From: Flavobacteriales bacterium
Lineage (GTDB): Bacteria; Bacteroidota; Bacteroidia; Flavobacteriales_F; PHOS-HE28
Assembly: GCA_016710685.1 (NCBI GenBank)
Contig: JADJVC010000034.1
Location: forward strand, 186,001-250,000
DNA: 64,000 nt
Reading direction: 5' to 3'
A program made the translations under genes and the position numbers. Below, piece by piece: positions 16,279 through 23,702 of the stretch. Below the pieces are notes generated by a model that worked only from the letters and a program-made list of their open reading frames with translations, did not search any database and was not told the DNA's origin. Position 1 is the first letter of the stretch; each line of letters starts with the position of its first letter.

Positions 16279-17811
16279 TCACCCAAGCTGATCCACAGCC
16301 ACCATATACTTCGGATCTTCCACAATGTTCACGTCGATCACGTCGCCGGCATTCCGCAGCAGCGCTTTGCAATCGTTGCTCAAGTGGCGCAGGTGTACCT
16401 TCTTTCCAGCGGCACGGTAGCGTTCGGTGATGCGGTTCAGCGCCTCGATCGCGCTCATGTCCGCCACGCGGCTCTCGGCGAAGTCGATCACCACTTCGTC
16501 GGGGTCGTTCGGGATGTCGAATTTTTCGTTGAACGCTTGCACGCTTCCGAAGAAGAGCGGTCCGAAGATGGCGTAATGCTTCACGCCGGCCTCATCCACA
16601 TGCTTGCGTGCACGGATGCGTTTCGCATTCTCCCAGGCAAACACCAACGCGGAGATCACAACGCCGACGAGCACCGCCACCGCGAGATTGTGGAAGAAGA
16701 CCGTGATCGCCATTACCGCCAGCATCACAAAAACATCGTGGCGCGGCATGCGGCCGAAGGTGCGCAAACTGGTCCACTCAAAGGTGCCGATGGCCACCAT
16801 GAACATTACGCCCACCAAGGCCGCCATGGGCAGGCGTTCGATCAACGGCGCACCGAACATTACGAACACCAAGAGCATCACCGATGCCGTGATGCCGCTG
16901 AGCCGCGCCCGCGCGCCGCTGCTGATGTTGATGAGGCTTTGGCCGATCATCGCGCAGCCGCCCATGCCGCTGAACAGTCCGCTGAGCATGTTCGCGGTGC
17001 CCTGCGCTACACATTCCTTATTCCCACGGCCCCGCGTTCCGGTGATCTCGTCGATCAGGTTCAGCGTAAGCAAGCTCTCGATCAAGCCCACTGCCGCAAC
17101 GATCGCGGCATAGGGCAGGATGATCATCAGTGATTCCCAAGTGAACGGCACCAACGGAATGTGGAATGGCGGGAACGCGCCGCTGATGGGGGAGATGTCG
17201 CCCACCGAGCGGGTGTTCATGCCAAGGCCGATCACCAGCGCGGCCACCACTAAGATGGCCACCAAGGAAGCAGGCACCTTTCTTGTGAGTTTCGGGAAGC
17301 CCCAGATGATCGCCATGGTGAGCGCGGTAAGCCCGAGCATCGTCCACAATGCGGAGCCGCCGAGCCAAGCGCCATCGAAGGTTTTGAATTGCGCCAGTTG
17401 GGCCATGAAGATCACGATCGCCAAGCCGTTCACAAAGCCGTACATCACCGGCTGCGGCACCAAGCGGATAAATTTGCCAAGGCGGAACACGCCGGCGAGC
17501 ACCTGCAGCAGCCCGGCCAAAACCACGGCGGCAAGCACATATTCCACGCCATACCGCGACGCCAGCGCCACGATCACCACCGCCACCGCGCCAGTTGCGC
17601 CGGAGATCATGCCGGGTCTGCCGCCGAGGATGCTTGTAACCAGGCCCATTACGAAAGCGGCGTACAAGCCTGTAAGCGGCGAAAGCCCGGCGATCAGCGC
17701 AAACGCAACCGCCTCGGGCACCAAGGCCAGTGCCACGGTAAGGCCCGAAAGCAGCTCCGTGCCGTAGTTCACTTGTTGCTGAAAGTCGAAAAGCCGGATG
17801 TAGGGACGCAT
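16279..17811 (-). CDS. SulP-family anion transporter with STAS domain
   Basis: 510 residues from ATG at 17811; the frame stays open upstream but that stretch is repeat DNA. The protein opens MRPYIRLFDF and has about 12-14 membrane segments with SulP signatures (GLTVALALVPEAVAFALIAG, GLYAAFVMGLVTSILGGRPG). A C-terminal STAS domain from about residue 400 includes VVIDFAESRVADMSAIEAL. Members move sulfate or bicarbonate with Na+ or H+; the substrate cannot be read from sequence. It is bracketed on both sides by GACTC heptamer repeats and has no co-directional neighbour, so it may be an independent insertion. Confidence 0.9.
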   Translation of the reverse strand: MRPYIRLFDFQQQVNYGTELLSGLTVALALVPEAVAFALIAGLSPLTGLYAAFVMGLVTSILGGRPGMISGATGAVAVVIVALASRYGVEYVLAAVVLAGLLQVLAGVFRLGKFIRLVPQPVMYGFVNGLAIVIFMAQLAQFKTFDGAWLGGSALWTMLGLTALTMAIIWGFPKLTRKVPASLVAILVVAALVIGLGMNTRSVGDISPISGAFPPFHIPLVPFTWESLMIILPYAAIVAAVGLIESLLTLNLIDEITGTRGRGNKECVAQGTANMLSGLFSGMGGCAMIGQSLINISSGARARLSGITASVMLLVFVMFGAPLIERLPMAALVGVMFMVAIGTFEWTSLRTFGRMPRHDVFVMLAVMAITVFFHNLAVAVLVGVVISALVFAWENAKRIRARKHVDEAGVKHYAIFGPLFFGSVQAFNEKFDIPNDPDEVVIDFAESRVADMSAIEALNRITERYRAAGKKVHLRHLSNDCKALLRNAGDVIDVNIVEDPKYMVAVDQLG

Positions 17812-17925
17812 GGTGGTGGTTGAAAAATGAATGCCGTCCCTGAAGAAAGAGGAAAGAACGCCAAAAAAGGACGGCGAAGGTAACGGCCTGCGAAAAGTGT
17901 GGGTAGAGGAGTTGGTTGGTCGTTT

Positions 17926-18087
17926 TTCACCACAGAGGCGCGGAGAACACAGAGGAATGCAGTCGGTGATTGGTTGATGGTGCCCCGATAGGTATCGGGG
18001 GGCGGTTGGACGCCCGGACTCACGACTGCCGACATTCGGACTCACGACTCACGACTCAAAGACTCTTCTCTGTGCCTCTGTGGTGAA
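17926..18087. repeat. Composite repeat region: 14-bp inverted repeat, CCCCGATA palindrome, GACTC heptamers
   Basis: TTCACCACAGAGGC (17926-17939) recurs inverted at 18074-18087. Between them lie the palindrome CCCCGATAGGTATCGGGG (17983-18000) and a second GACTC heptamer block (18018-18067). The palindrome resembles CCCGATA-type palindromes that I recall as common in Bacteroidota genomes. The region separates the divergent sulP and rplM genes. Confidence 0.7.
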
Positions 18088-18120
18088 CCGCTGCATTTCT
18101 CCACTATCCACAACCCATTG

Positions 18121-18150
18121 TTGGTTTTCCGAAAGAAGCCCTTATCTTCG
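18121..18150 (+). promoter_or_regulatory. promoter of the rplM operon
   Basis: TTG at 18121, a 19-base spacer and TATCTTCG at 18143-18150 match the Bacteroidota TTTG-N19-TAnnTTTG promoter with one substitution (TTCG for TTTG). It stands 42 bases before the GTG start of rplM, with the repeat region immediately upstream. Confidence 0.6.
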
Positions 18151-18192
18151 CGCCCCTAAGCCGGGTCTTGACCCCATAATACCCCCCATAAC

Positions 18193-18648
18193 GTGGCATC
18201 CACGACTCACACCACATCCATGGCCAACGCGGCCACCACGCAGAAGGAATGGCTTCTGGTGGACGCTGAGAACGAAGTGATCGGCCGCGTGGCCAGCAAG
18301 ATCGCCATGCTCGTTCGCGGCAAACACAAGCCCACCTTTACCGCCCACGTTGACACGGGCGATCATGTAGTGGTGATCAACGCCGAAAAGGTGCGCCTTA
18401 CCGGCAACAAGATGGCCGATAAGGAATACCAGCGCTACAGCCTGCATCCCGGTGGGCAGGTGCGCGAGCCGGCTGAAAAGCTGATGGCCCGCAAGCCTTT
18501 CGCGCTGTTGGAGCACGCCGTTCGCGGCATGTTGCCCAAGACTCGCCTGGGTCGCGCACAGTTCAATAACCTTCACGTAGTGGTAGGCGCCGAGCACAAG
18601 CACGAAGCGCAAAAGCCCCGCAAGATCGACCTCAACACCATCAAGTGA
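18193..18648 (+). CDS. rplM: 50S ribosomal protein L13
   Basis: 151 residues. The core is typical L13: KEWLLVDAENEVIGR, ASKIAMLVRGKHKPTF, and GMLPKTRLGR near the end. I chose the GTG at 18193 because it gives 17 residues before KEW, the same as remembered Bacteroides L13; the ATG at 18220 would leave 8. It assembles early on the 23S rRNA of the large subunit. It is followed by rpsI with a 2-base gap, the universal rplM-rpsI pair, and preceded by a recognisable promoter at 18121-18150. Confidence 0.97.
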   Translation: MASTTHTTSMANAATTQKEWLLVDAENEVIGRVASKIAMLVRGKHKPTFTAHVDTGDHVVVINAEKVRLTGNKMADKEYQRYSLHPGGQVREPAEKLMARKPFALLEHAVRGMLPKTRLGRAQFNNLHVVVGAEHKHEAQKPRKIDLNTIK

Positions 18649-18650
18649 GC

Positions 18651-19037
18651 ATGGAACCCATCAACAGCCTCGGCCGCCGCAAAACTTCCGTTGCACGCGT
18701 AGTCCTCAGTGAGGGCAACGGCGCAGTAACCGTAAATGGCGTGGAAGGAAAGGAGTACTTCCCCATCACCACCCAGCAATTCAAATTGAAACAGGCCTTC
18801 ATGCTCACCGGCACCGAAGGCAAGTACGACATTACCGTGAACGTTCGCGGTGGCGGCATCACCGGCCAAGTGGAAGCAGTGCGTTTAGGCATTGCCCGCG
18901 CGCTGGTCGCCGTAGACGAAACACTCAAGCCCGCATTGAAAGCGGAAGAACTGATGACGCGTAACCCCTGCGAAGTGGAGCGTAAGAAGTTCGGACGCAA
19001 GAAGGCGCGCAAGCGTTACCAGTTCAGCAAGCGTTAA
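18651..19037 (+). CDS. rpsI: 30S ribosomal protein S9
   Basis: 128 residues from ATG at 18651 (MEPINSLGRRK, matching the family start); a GTG at 18645 overlaps the rplM stop. The basic C-terminus ends KKFGRKKARKRYQFSKR; the final Lys-Arg contacts tRNA in the P site. Directly follows rplM and is co-transcribed with it. The 133 bases after it, before rpsB, contain no gene. Confidence 0.97.
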   Translation: MEPINSLGRRKTSVARVVLSEGNGAVTVNGVEGKEYFPITTQQFKLKQAFMLTGTEGKYDITVNVRGGGITGQVEAVRLGIARALVAVDETLKPALKAEELMTRNPCEVERKKFGRKKARKRYQFSKR

Positions 19038-19170
19038 TATCCCACGCTTGCGGAGGACCCTGCCATGCGGGGTTCAGCATCCAATTCGAGCGGACTCGGG
19101 AAACCGGCTACCGCATTGAATGCCTGCAAAACGGGAAAAAGGAAAGTGAACCCAATAACAAGGAAAACGA

Positions 19171-20049
19171 ATGGCACGCATTGATTTTGATACCCTCCTG
19201 CAAGCAGGAGTACACTTTGGCCACTTGCGCCGCAAGTGGAACCCCAACATGGCCCCCTACATCTTCGCGGAGAAGAAGGGCATCCACATCATCGACCTCA
19301 ACAAAACGGCCGCCAAGCTGGAAGAGGCCACCAACGCCATGCGCCAAGTAGCGCGCAGCGGCAAAAAAGTGCTCTTCGTGGCCACCAAAAAGCAGGCGAA
19401 GGACATCGTGAGCGAAAAGGTGAAAGTTACCGGCATGCCTTACGTTACCGAGCGTTGGAGCGGCGGCATGCTCACCAACTTCGGCACCATCCGTCGGGCG
19501 GTGAAGAAGATGAGCAACATCGATCGCATGAAGACCGATGGCACCTTCGAGAACATGAGCAAGCGCGAGCGCCTGCAGGTGAGCCGCCAGCGCGAAAAAC
19601 TGGAGAAGAACTTGGGCAGCATCGCCGACCTCACCCGTTTGCCCAGCGCATTGTTCATCGTGGACATCGTGAAGGAGCACATCGCTCTTGCAGAAGCCCG
19701 CAAGCTCGGCATCCCCACCTTCGCCATGGTGGACACGAACAGCGATCCCAGCCTCGTAGACTTTCCTATTCCCGCCAACGACGATGCCACCAAGAGCATT
19801 GAGCTGGTGGTGGACGCCATGATCGCCGCCCTGAACGAGGGTATGGAAGAGCGCAAGCAGGACAAAGACAAAGGCACCGCCACGCCGGACGAGGACACCG
19901 AAGAAGGCAGCGAAGAAGCCGCCGCCGCTGCCAAGCCTGCCCGCAAGCCCCGCAAAGCCGCAGTGGCAGCAGGAGCGGAGGAAGAAGCCGAAGCACCCGC
20001 CGAGGCTGAAGAGCCAAAAGCCGAGGGCGACGCCGCCACGGAAGCCTGA
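19171..20049 (+). CDS. rpsB: 30S ribosomal protein S2 with acidic/Ala-rich C-terminal extension
   Basis: 292 residues. The first ~230 are ordinary S2 (LLQAGVHFGHLRRKWNPNM at the start; RWSGGMLTNF; VDTNSDP). The last ~58 residues are an Ala/Glu/Lys/Pro-rich, low-complexity tail not needed for the S2 fold. S2 binds the 30S subunit late, near the ribosomal Shine-Dalgarno cleft and S1. Followed after 52-64 bases by tsf, the conserved rpsB-tsf order. Confidence 0.96.
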   Translation: MARIDFDTLLQAGVHFGHLRRKWNPNMAPYIFAEKKGIHIIDLNKTAAKLEEATNAMRQVARSGKKVLFVATKKQAKDIVSEKVKVTGMPYVTERWSGGMLTNFGTIRRAVKKMSNIDRMKTDGTFENMSKRERLQVSRQREKLEKNLGSIADLTRLPSALFIVDIVKEHIALAEARKLGIPTFAMVDTNSDPSLVDFPIPANDDATKSIELVVDAMIAALNEGMEERKQDKDKGTATPDEDTEEGSEEAAAAAKPARKPRKAAVAAGAEEEAEAPAEAEEPKAEGDAATEA

Positions 20050-20113
20050 GGAACGGCCTTGAGCCGCTTCACAGGGAAACATTTTCAACACTACAAAAAG
20101 CATGAGCACGACC

Positions 20114-20941
20114 ATGGCCATTACCGCCGCTGAAGTGAACAAGCTGCGCCAAATGACGGGCGCAGGAATGATGGATTGCAAAAAGGCCCTAATCGAGGCC
20201 AATGGCGACTTTGATACGGCCATCGACCTATTGCGCAAGAAGGGCCAGAAAGTGGCCGCCAACCGCGCCGACCGCGACGCCGCTGAAGGTCTGGTACTCG
20301 CCAGCATCACCGCCGACGCGAAGAAAGGTGTGCTGGTAAGCGTGAACTGCGAAACAGATTTCGTGGCCAAGAACTCCGACTTCGCAGCCATGGCCGAGGC
20401 CATCGCCGCCGTGGCCTTGAAGCACATGACCCCGGATGCCGCCACACTGAAGGCACTGCCTTTCGGTAACGGCCTCACCATCGCCGAAAAGCTCACCGAG
20501 CAAACCGGCGTTATCGGCGAAAAGATCGACGTGAACTACTGCCAGCCATTGGAGGCGGAGTACGTATACGCCTACAACCACCCGGGCAACCGCGTGGCGA
20601 GCTTAGTGGGCCTGAATAAGCCAGGCCATGAAGGCGTGGCTAAGGACGTGGCGATGCAAGTGGCTGCCATGGGCCCGATCGCATTGGACAAGAGCAGCAC
20701 TCCCCAGAGCGTAATCGATAAGGAGCTGGAGATCGGCAAGGACCTCGCCATCCAAGAGGGCAAGGCCCCGGAAATGGCCGAGAAGATCGCCCAAGGCCGC
20801 CTGAACAAATTCTTCAAGGAAAGCACCTTGCTCGCTCAAGAGTTCATCAAAGACAACAAGATGAGCGTAGAGCAGTACGTGCAAAAGGCCGACAAAGACC
20901 TGAAGGTAACCGGCTTCAAGCGCCACGCGCTGGGAGCTTGA
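20114..20941 (+). CDS. tsf: translation elongation factor Ts
   Basis: 275 residues from ATG at 20114. An upstream in-frame ATG at 20102 is possible, but the sequence from 20114 (MAITAAEVNKLRQMTGAGMM) lines up with remembered flavobacterial EF-Ts starts. The UBA-like N-terminus (MTGAGMMDCKKAL) and the TDFVAKN motif that contacts EF-Tu are intact. EF-Ts exchanges GDP for GTP on EF-Tu. Follows rpsB and ends just before a strong intrinsic terminator. Confidence 0.96.
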   Translation: MAITAAEVNKLRQMTGAGMMDCKKALIEANGDFDTAIDLLRKKGQKVAANRADRDAAEGLVLASITADAKKGVLVSVNCETDFVAKNSDFAAMAEAIAAVALKHMTPDAATLKALPFGNGLTIAEKLTEQTGVIGEKIDVNYCQPLEAEYVYAYNHPGNRVASLVGLNKPGHEGVAKDVAMQVAAMGPIALDKSSTPQSVIDKELEIGKDLAIQEGKAPEMAEKIAQGRLNKFFKESTLLAQEFIKDNKMSVEQYVQKADKDLKVTGFKRHALGA

Positions 20942-20964
20942 TCATTTTACTGGATCACGGAAAG

Positions 20965-20990
20965 AGGGAGGCTACGGTCTCCCTTTTTTT
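20965..20990 (+). terminator. intrinsic terminator after tsf
   Basis: AGGGAG (20965-20970) pairs with CTCCCT (20979-20984) around an 8-base loop, running directly into seven T residues. Placed 24 bases after the tsf stop, it should end the rpsB-tsf transcript. Confidence 0.85.
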
Positions 20991-21056
20991 GTGTTGCCTG
21001 AAGACAGACCTTCTTTGGCTCAGCATGAATGCCATAATCCGTACCTTTCGGTGCAG

Positions 21057-21329
21057 ATGAAACCCCGAATTCCGGACCCCGTGAAAGCCGTCCTTTGGTC
21101 CTACGACATAACCAAGATCGACATAGAGGCCCAAAAGGAGCGCATCATTACCAATGTGCTCAACCTCGGCACACATGAGGCTTTGGTCTGGCTGTTCGCT
21201 ACCTATCCGCGCGAGCAGATCGCTGCAGTGGTAGCGCACCCGCGGCCCGGCGAGTGGAACCGGAAGTCGTTGAACTACTGGGCGCTGGTCTTTGGGTTGG
21301 AACCACACTTATCCGATCGTTTTTCATGA
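21057..21329 (+). CDS. DUF6922-type antitoxin-like protein of an AbiEii pair
   Basis: 90 residues from ATG at 21057. A GTG at 20991 is in frame but lies against the terminator T-run. The protein opens MKPRIPDPVKAVLWSYD and has a helical middle and a Trp/Tyr-rich end; small proteins of this appearance (DUF6922) are encoded immediately before AbiEii-family nucleotidyltransferase toxins. Its stop overlaps the toxin ATG (ATGA at 21326), so translation is coupled. Expected role: antitoxin or regulator of the pair. The family call is from memory. Confidence 0.65.
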   Translation: MKPRIPDPVKAVLWSYDITKIDIEAQKERIITNVLNLGTHEALVWLFATYPREQIAAVVAHPRPGEWNRKSLNYWALVFGLEPHLSDRFS

Positions 21330-21950
21330 TCCACTGGTCGATCTTGGACACCGCCCGCCAGGAAGCCCTGCCCAAGCTGCGCTTTTGCAGGGAGCACGGA
21401 TTTTACCTCGCAGGCGGAACAGCATTGGCACTTCAGTTCGGACATCGGGACAGCGTGGACTTCGACTTTTTCAAGCCTGCGCCTTTTTGATACGAAGCAG
21501 TTCCTCGATCTTTTGCAGCGGTCCTTTTCGGGGCAGGAAGTGGTGAAGGTCCAGGACGAACGCGATACGTTGACGGTGATGGTGGATGCAGCGATCAAGC
21601 TCAGTTTCATGTCCTATCCTTATCCGATGCTGCGCCCCTTGGTTGATGCCGGTCCTTTCGACATGGCTGATGCTGCCGACATCGGATGCATGAAGCTTTC
21701 GGCCATCACCGGGCGTGCTGCCATGAAGGACTATGTGGACCTGTACTTCATTCTACAACGCATTTCATTACCCGAACTTCTTGAGCTGTGTGCGCGCAAA
21801 TTGCCTCGGTTGGACCGGGCCTTGATCTTGAAGTCCTTGGTCTTCTTCGACGACATAGCGCAAGAGCCGATCCTTTATACCGAAGCGGGCAGGCTGGACT
21901 TTGCGGAGGTCAAGCAATTCTTGCGAGACCAAGCCCGCACGGCTTTCTAA
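21326..21950 (+). pseudogene. AbiEii/AbiGii-family nucleotidyltransferase toxin, frameshifted
   Basis: The first 54 codons read through GGTALALQFGHRDSVDFDFF, the nucleotidyltransferase motif of AbiEii toxins (GG followed by a DxD-type pair), then stop at 21488. Removing one T from the TTTTT run at 21484-21488 restores one uninterrupted 207-residue frame through MVDAAIKLSFMSYPYP, the conserved DIGCMKLSAITGRAAMKDYVD segment and the end at 21950. The locus is either an inactivated toxin, a slippage-controlled gene or a sequencing error. AbiEii toxins act as type IV toxins, and related enzymes modify tRNA ends. It is coupled to the DUF6922 gene. Confidence 0.8.
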
Positions 21951-21986
21951 CCCCATGTTCGTCCTTGGCCCTATTTTCGCGCCCCA

Positions 21987-22715
21987 ATGAGCAACGCCAA
22001 TCCCGCCCGCAAGTTCAAACGCATCCTATTAAAGCTCTCCGGCGAAAGCCTAATGGGCGACCAACCCTATGGCATCAGCAGTGAGCGCTTGAAAATTTAT
22101 GCGGAGGAAATAGTTGCCGTATCGCGCAGCGGCGTGGAAGTGGCCATCGTGATCGGCGGCGGGAACATCTACAGAGGCATTCAGGCCGCGGCTAACGGCA
22201 TCGACCGCGTGCAGGGCGACCACATGGGCATGCTCGCCACCATGATCAACAGCTTAGCGCTGCAGAGTGCGTTGGAAGCCGCCGGACAGAAGACACGGTT
22301 GCTCAGCGCGATCAAAATGGAGCAGATCGCGGAGCCGTTCATCCGTCGCCGGGCCGTTCGCCACCTGGAAAAAGGGCGTATTGTGATCTTCGGTGCAGGC
22401 ACAGGCAATCCTTACTTCACCACGGACAGCGCCGCCAGCTTGCGCGCTATCGAGATCGAGGCCGACGTGATCCTCAAGGGCACCCGGGTGGACGGCATCT
22501 ACACCGCCGATCCGGAAAAAGACCCCACGGCCACGCGTTACGACCGCATTTCCTTTGAAGAAGTTTATGCCAAGGGCCTTACCGTGATGGACATGACGGC
22601 CTTCACCTTGTGCCGCGAAAACAAGCTGCCCATTATCGTGTTCGACATGAACAAAAAGGGCAACCTCGGCAAGTTGATCAACGGCGAGGCGCTGGGGACT
22701 ATCGTTGAGTTCTGA
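21987..22715 (+). CDS. pyrH: UMP kinase
   Basis: 242 residues of the amino-acid-kinase fold: RILLKLSGESLMG at the start, VIGGGNIYRG, GTGNPYFTTDSAA and the uridylate-binding VDGIYTADP. It phosphorylates UMP to UDP for RNA, DNA and sugar-nucleotide synthesis; the bacterial enzyme is hexameric and GTP-activated. The neighbourhood rpsB-tsf-pyrH-frr is conserved in many bacteria; here the toxin-antitoxin pair lies between tsf and pyrH. A TATTTTCG element at 21972-21979, immediately before the start, resembles the -7 box. Confidence 0.96.
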   Translation: MSNANPARKFKRILLKLSGESLMGDQPYGISSERLKIYAEEIVAVSRSGVEVAIVIGGGNIYRGIQAAANGIDRVQGDHMGMLATMINSLALQSALEAAGQKTRLLSAIKMEQIAEPFIRRRAVRHLEKGRIVIFGAGTGNPYFTTDSAASLRAIEIEADVILKGTRVDGIYTADPEKDPTATRYDRISFEEVYAKGLTVMDMTAFTLCRENKLPIIVFDMNKKGNLGKLINGEALGTIVEF

Positions 22716-22718
22716 AGG

Positions 22719-22905
22719 TTTTTACCGCAACGACGCTAAGACGCAACGGATGCGCAACGCCTGATAGTTTCCACCGCGACGACGCAATAGACAACCAACG
22801 TCTCAGAGGGCCGTTGCATTTCGTGGCGTTCCCTTTGCGTCGTAGCGCCGTTGCGGTTGTCGTTACATTTTCTCAGCGTCTACGCGCCTCTGCGGTAAAA
22901 TCAAG
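22719..22905. repeat. GCAACG-type composite palindromic repeat, copy A
   Basis: Contains ACCGCAACGACGC, GCGCAACG, TTTCCACCGCGACGACG, then TTGCATTTCGTGGCGTT and GCGCCGTTGCGGT. The same blocks occur in the same order at 36701-36882, and a half copy at 43353-43391. The ends are roughly inverted with respect to each other. It fills the pyrH-frr gap; no coding potential. Confidence 0.75.
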
Positions 22906-22915
22906 CAACACCGGT

Positions 22916-22923
22916 TACTTTTG
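22916..22923 (+). promoter_or_regulatory. -7 element upstream of frr
   Basis: TACTTTTG matches TAnnTTTG exactly and lies 21 bases before the frr ATG. No TTG is seen at the expected -33 spacing, so this is a partial promoter match. Confidence 0.4.
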
Positions 22924-22944
22924 CGCCTCTTTTCCTGAAAGAAC

Positions 22945-23505
22945 ATGAGCGATACAGCATCCCTGATAACCCAATGCGAAGACCTGGACCGCAAGGCCGT
23001 GGACCATTTGGACAATGAACTGGTGAAGATCCGTGCCGGCCGCGCTAACCCGGCCATGCTGGAAGGCATCCGCGTGGACTACTACGGCAGCGAAGTTCCG
23101 TTGAGCCAAGTGAGCAACATCAACACGCCGGACGCGCGCACAATTTTAATTCAACCTTGGGAGAAGAAGATGATCGACCCCATCGAAAAGGCGATCCAAG
23201 CAGCGAACCTCGGTTTCAACCCCAGCAACAACGGCGACAACATCATTATTCTGGTGCCCATGCTTACCGAAGAGCGCCGCAAGGACTTGGTACGCGCTGC
23301 AAAGGCCGAAGGCGAGCATGCCAAGGTGAGCATCCGCGGTGCGCGCCAAAAAGCGATGGAAGGCATCAAGAAATTGCAGAAGGACGGCTTGCCTGAAGAT
23401 GCTGCTAAAGGCGCTGAAGCCGAAGTTGATAAGGTCACAGGCATCTGGAACAAGAAGGTGGAAGCTTTGATCGAGGCGAAGGAGAAGGATATTTTGAAGG
23501 TGTGA
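22945..23505 (+). CDS. frr: ribosome recycling factor
   Basis: 186 residues, the usual RRF length. Conserved KIRAGRANPAMLEGIRVDYYG near the start, the hinge and domain II with IQPWEKKMI, and LTEERRKDLVRAAKAEGE in the coiled three-helix bundle. With EF-G it splits post-termination ribosomes. It follows pyrH after a repeat-filled 229-base gap. GTGAT/ATCAC flanking a T-run at the stop codon could form a small terminator hairpin. Confidence 0.96.
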   Translation: MSDTASLITQCEDLDRKAVDHLDNELVKIRAGRANPAMLEGIRVDYYGSEVPLSQVSNINTPDARTILIQPWEKKMIDPIEKAIQAANLGFNPSNNGDNIIILVPMLTEERRKDLVRAAKAEGEHAKVSIRGARQKAMEGIKKLQKDGLPEDAAKGAEAEVDKVTGIWNKKVEALIEAKEKDILKV

Positions 23506-23574
23506 TTTTTTTATCACGATTACCGATTTCCTGCGGTTTTTCGCATTTTGCTCTTCTACTTGGTTCCGCAAATT

Positions 23575-23639
23575 GCTGATTGCTAATTCCGACCATGTCC
23601 ATCGACGGCGGAATCAGAAATTAGCAATTAGGAATCAGC
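23575..23639. repeat. Inverted repeat between frr and the TonB receptor gene
   Basis: ATTGCTAATT (23579-23588) recurs inverted as AATTAGCAAT (23619-23628). GCTGATTGCTAATT also has a 13/14 inverted match at 23626-23639. It lies in the convergent gap 23506-23702, otherwise without features; possibly a bidirectional terminator or relict repeat. Confidence 0.5.
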
Positions 23640-23702
23640 GGATTCTCCACATGGTGGAAAGTTCAATGATTCATTCTTCGTTGTGGAGCGCTCCGTTAGG
23701 AA

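Noticed and set aside
17812..18045. 78-codon N-terminal extension of the SulP transporter
   Set aside because: It is translated repeat DNA (CACAGAGG and GACTC blocks); SulP family proteins begin close to MRPYIRLFDF.
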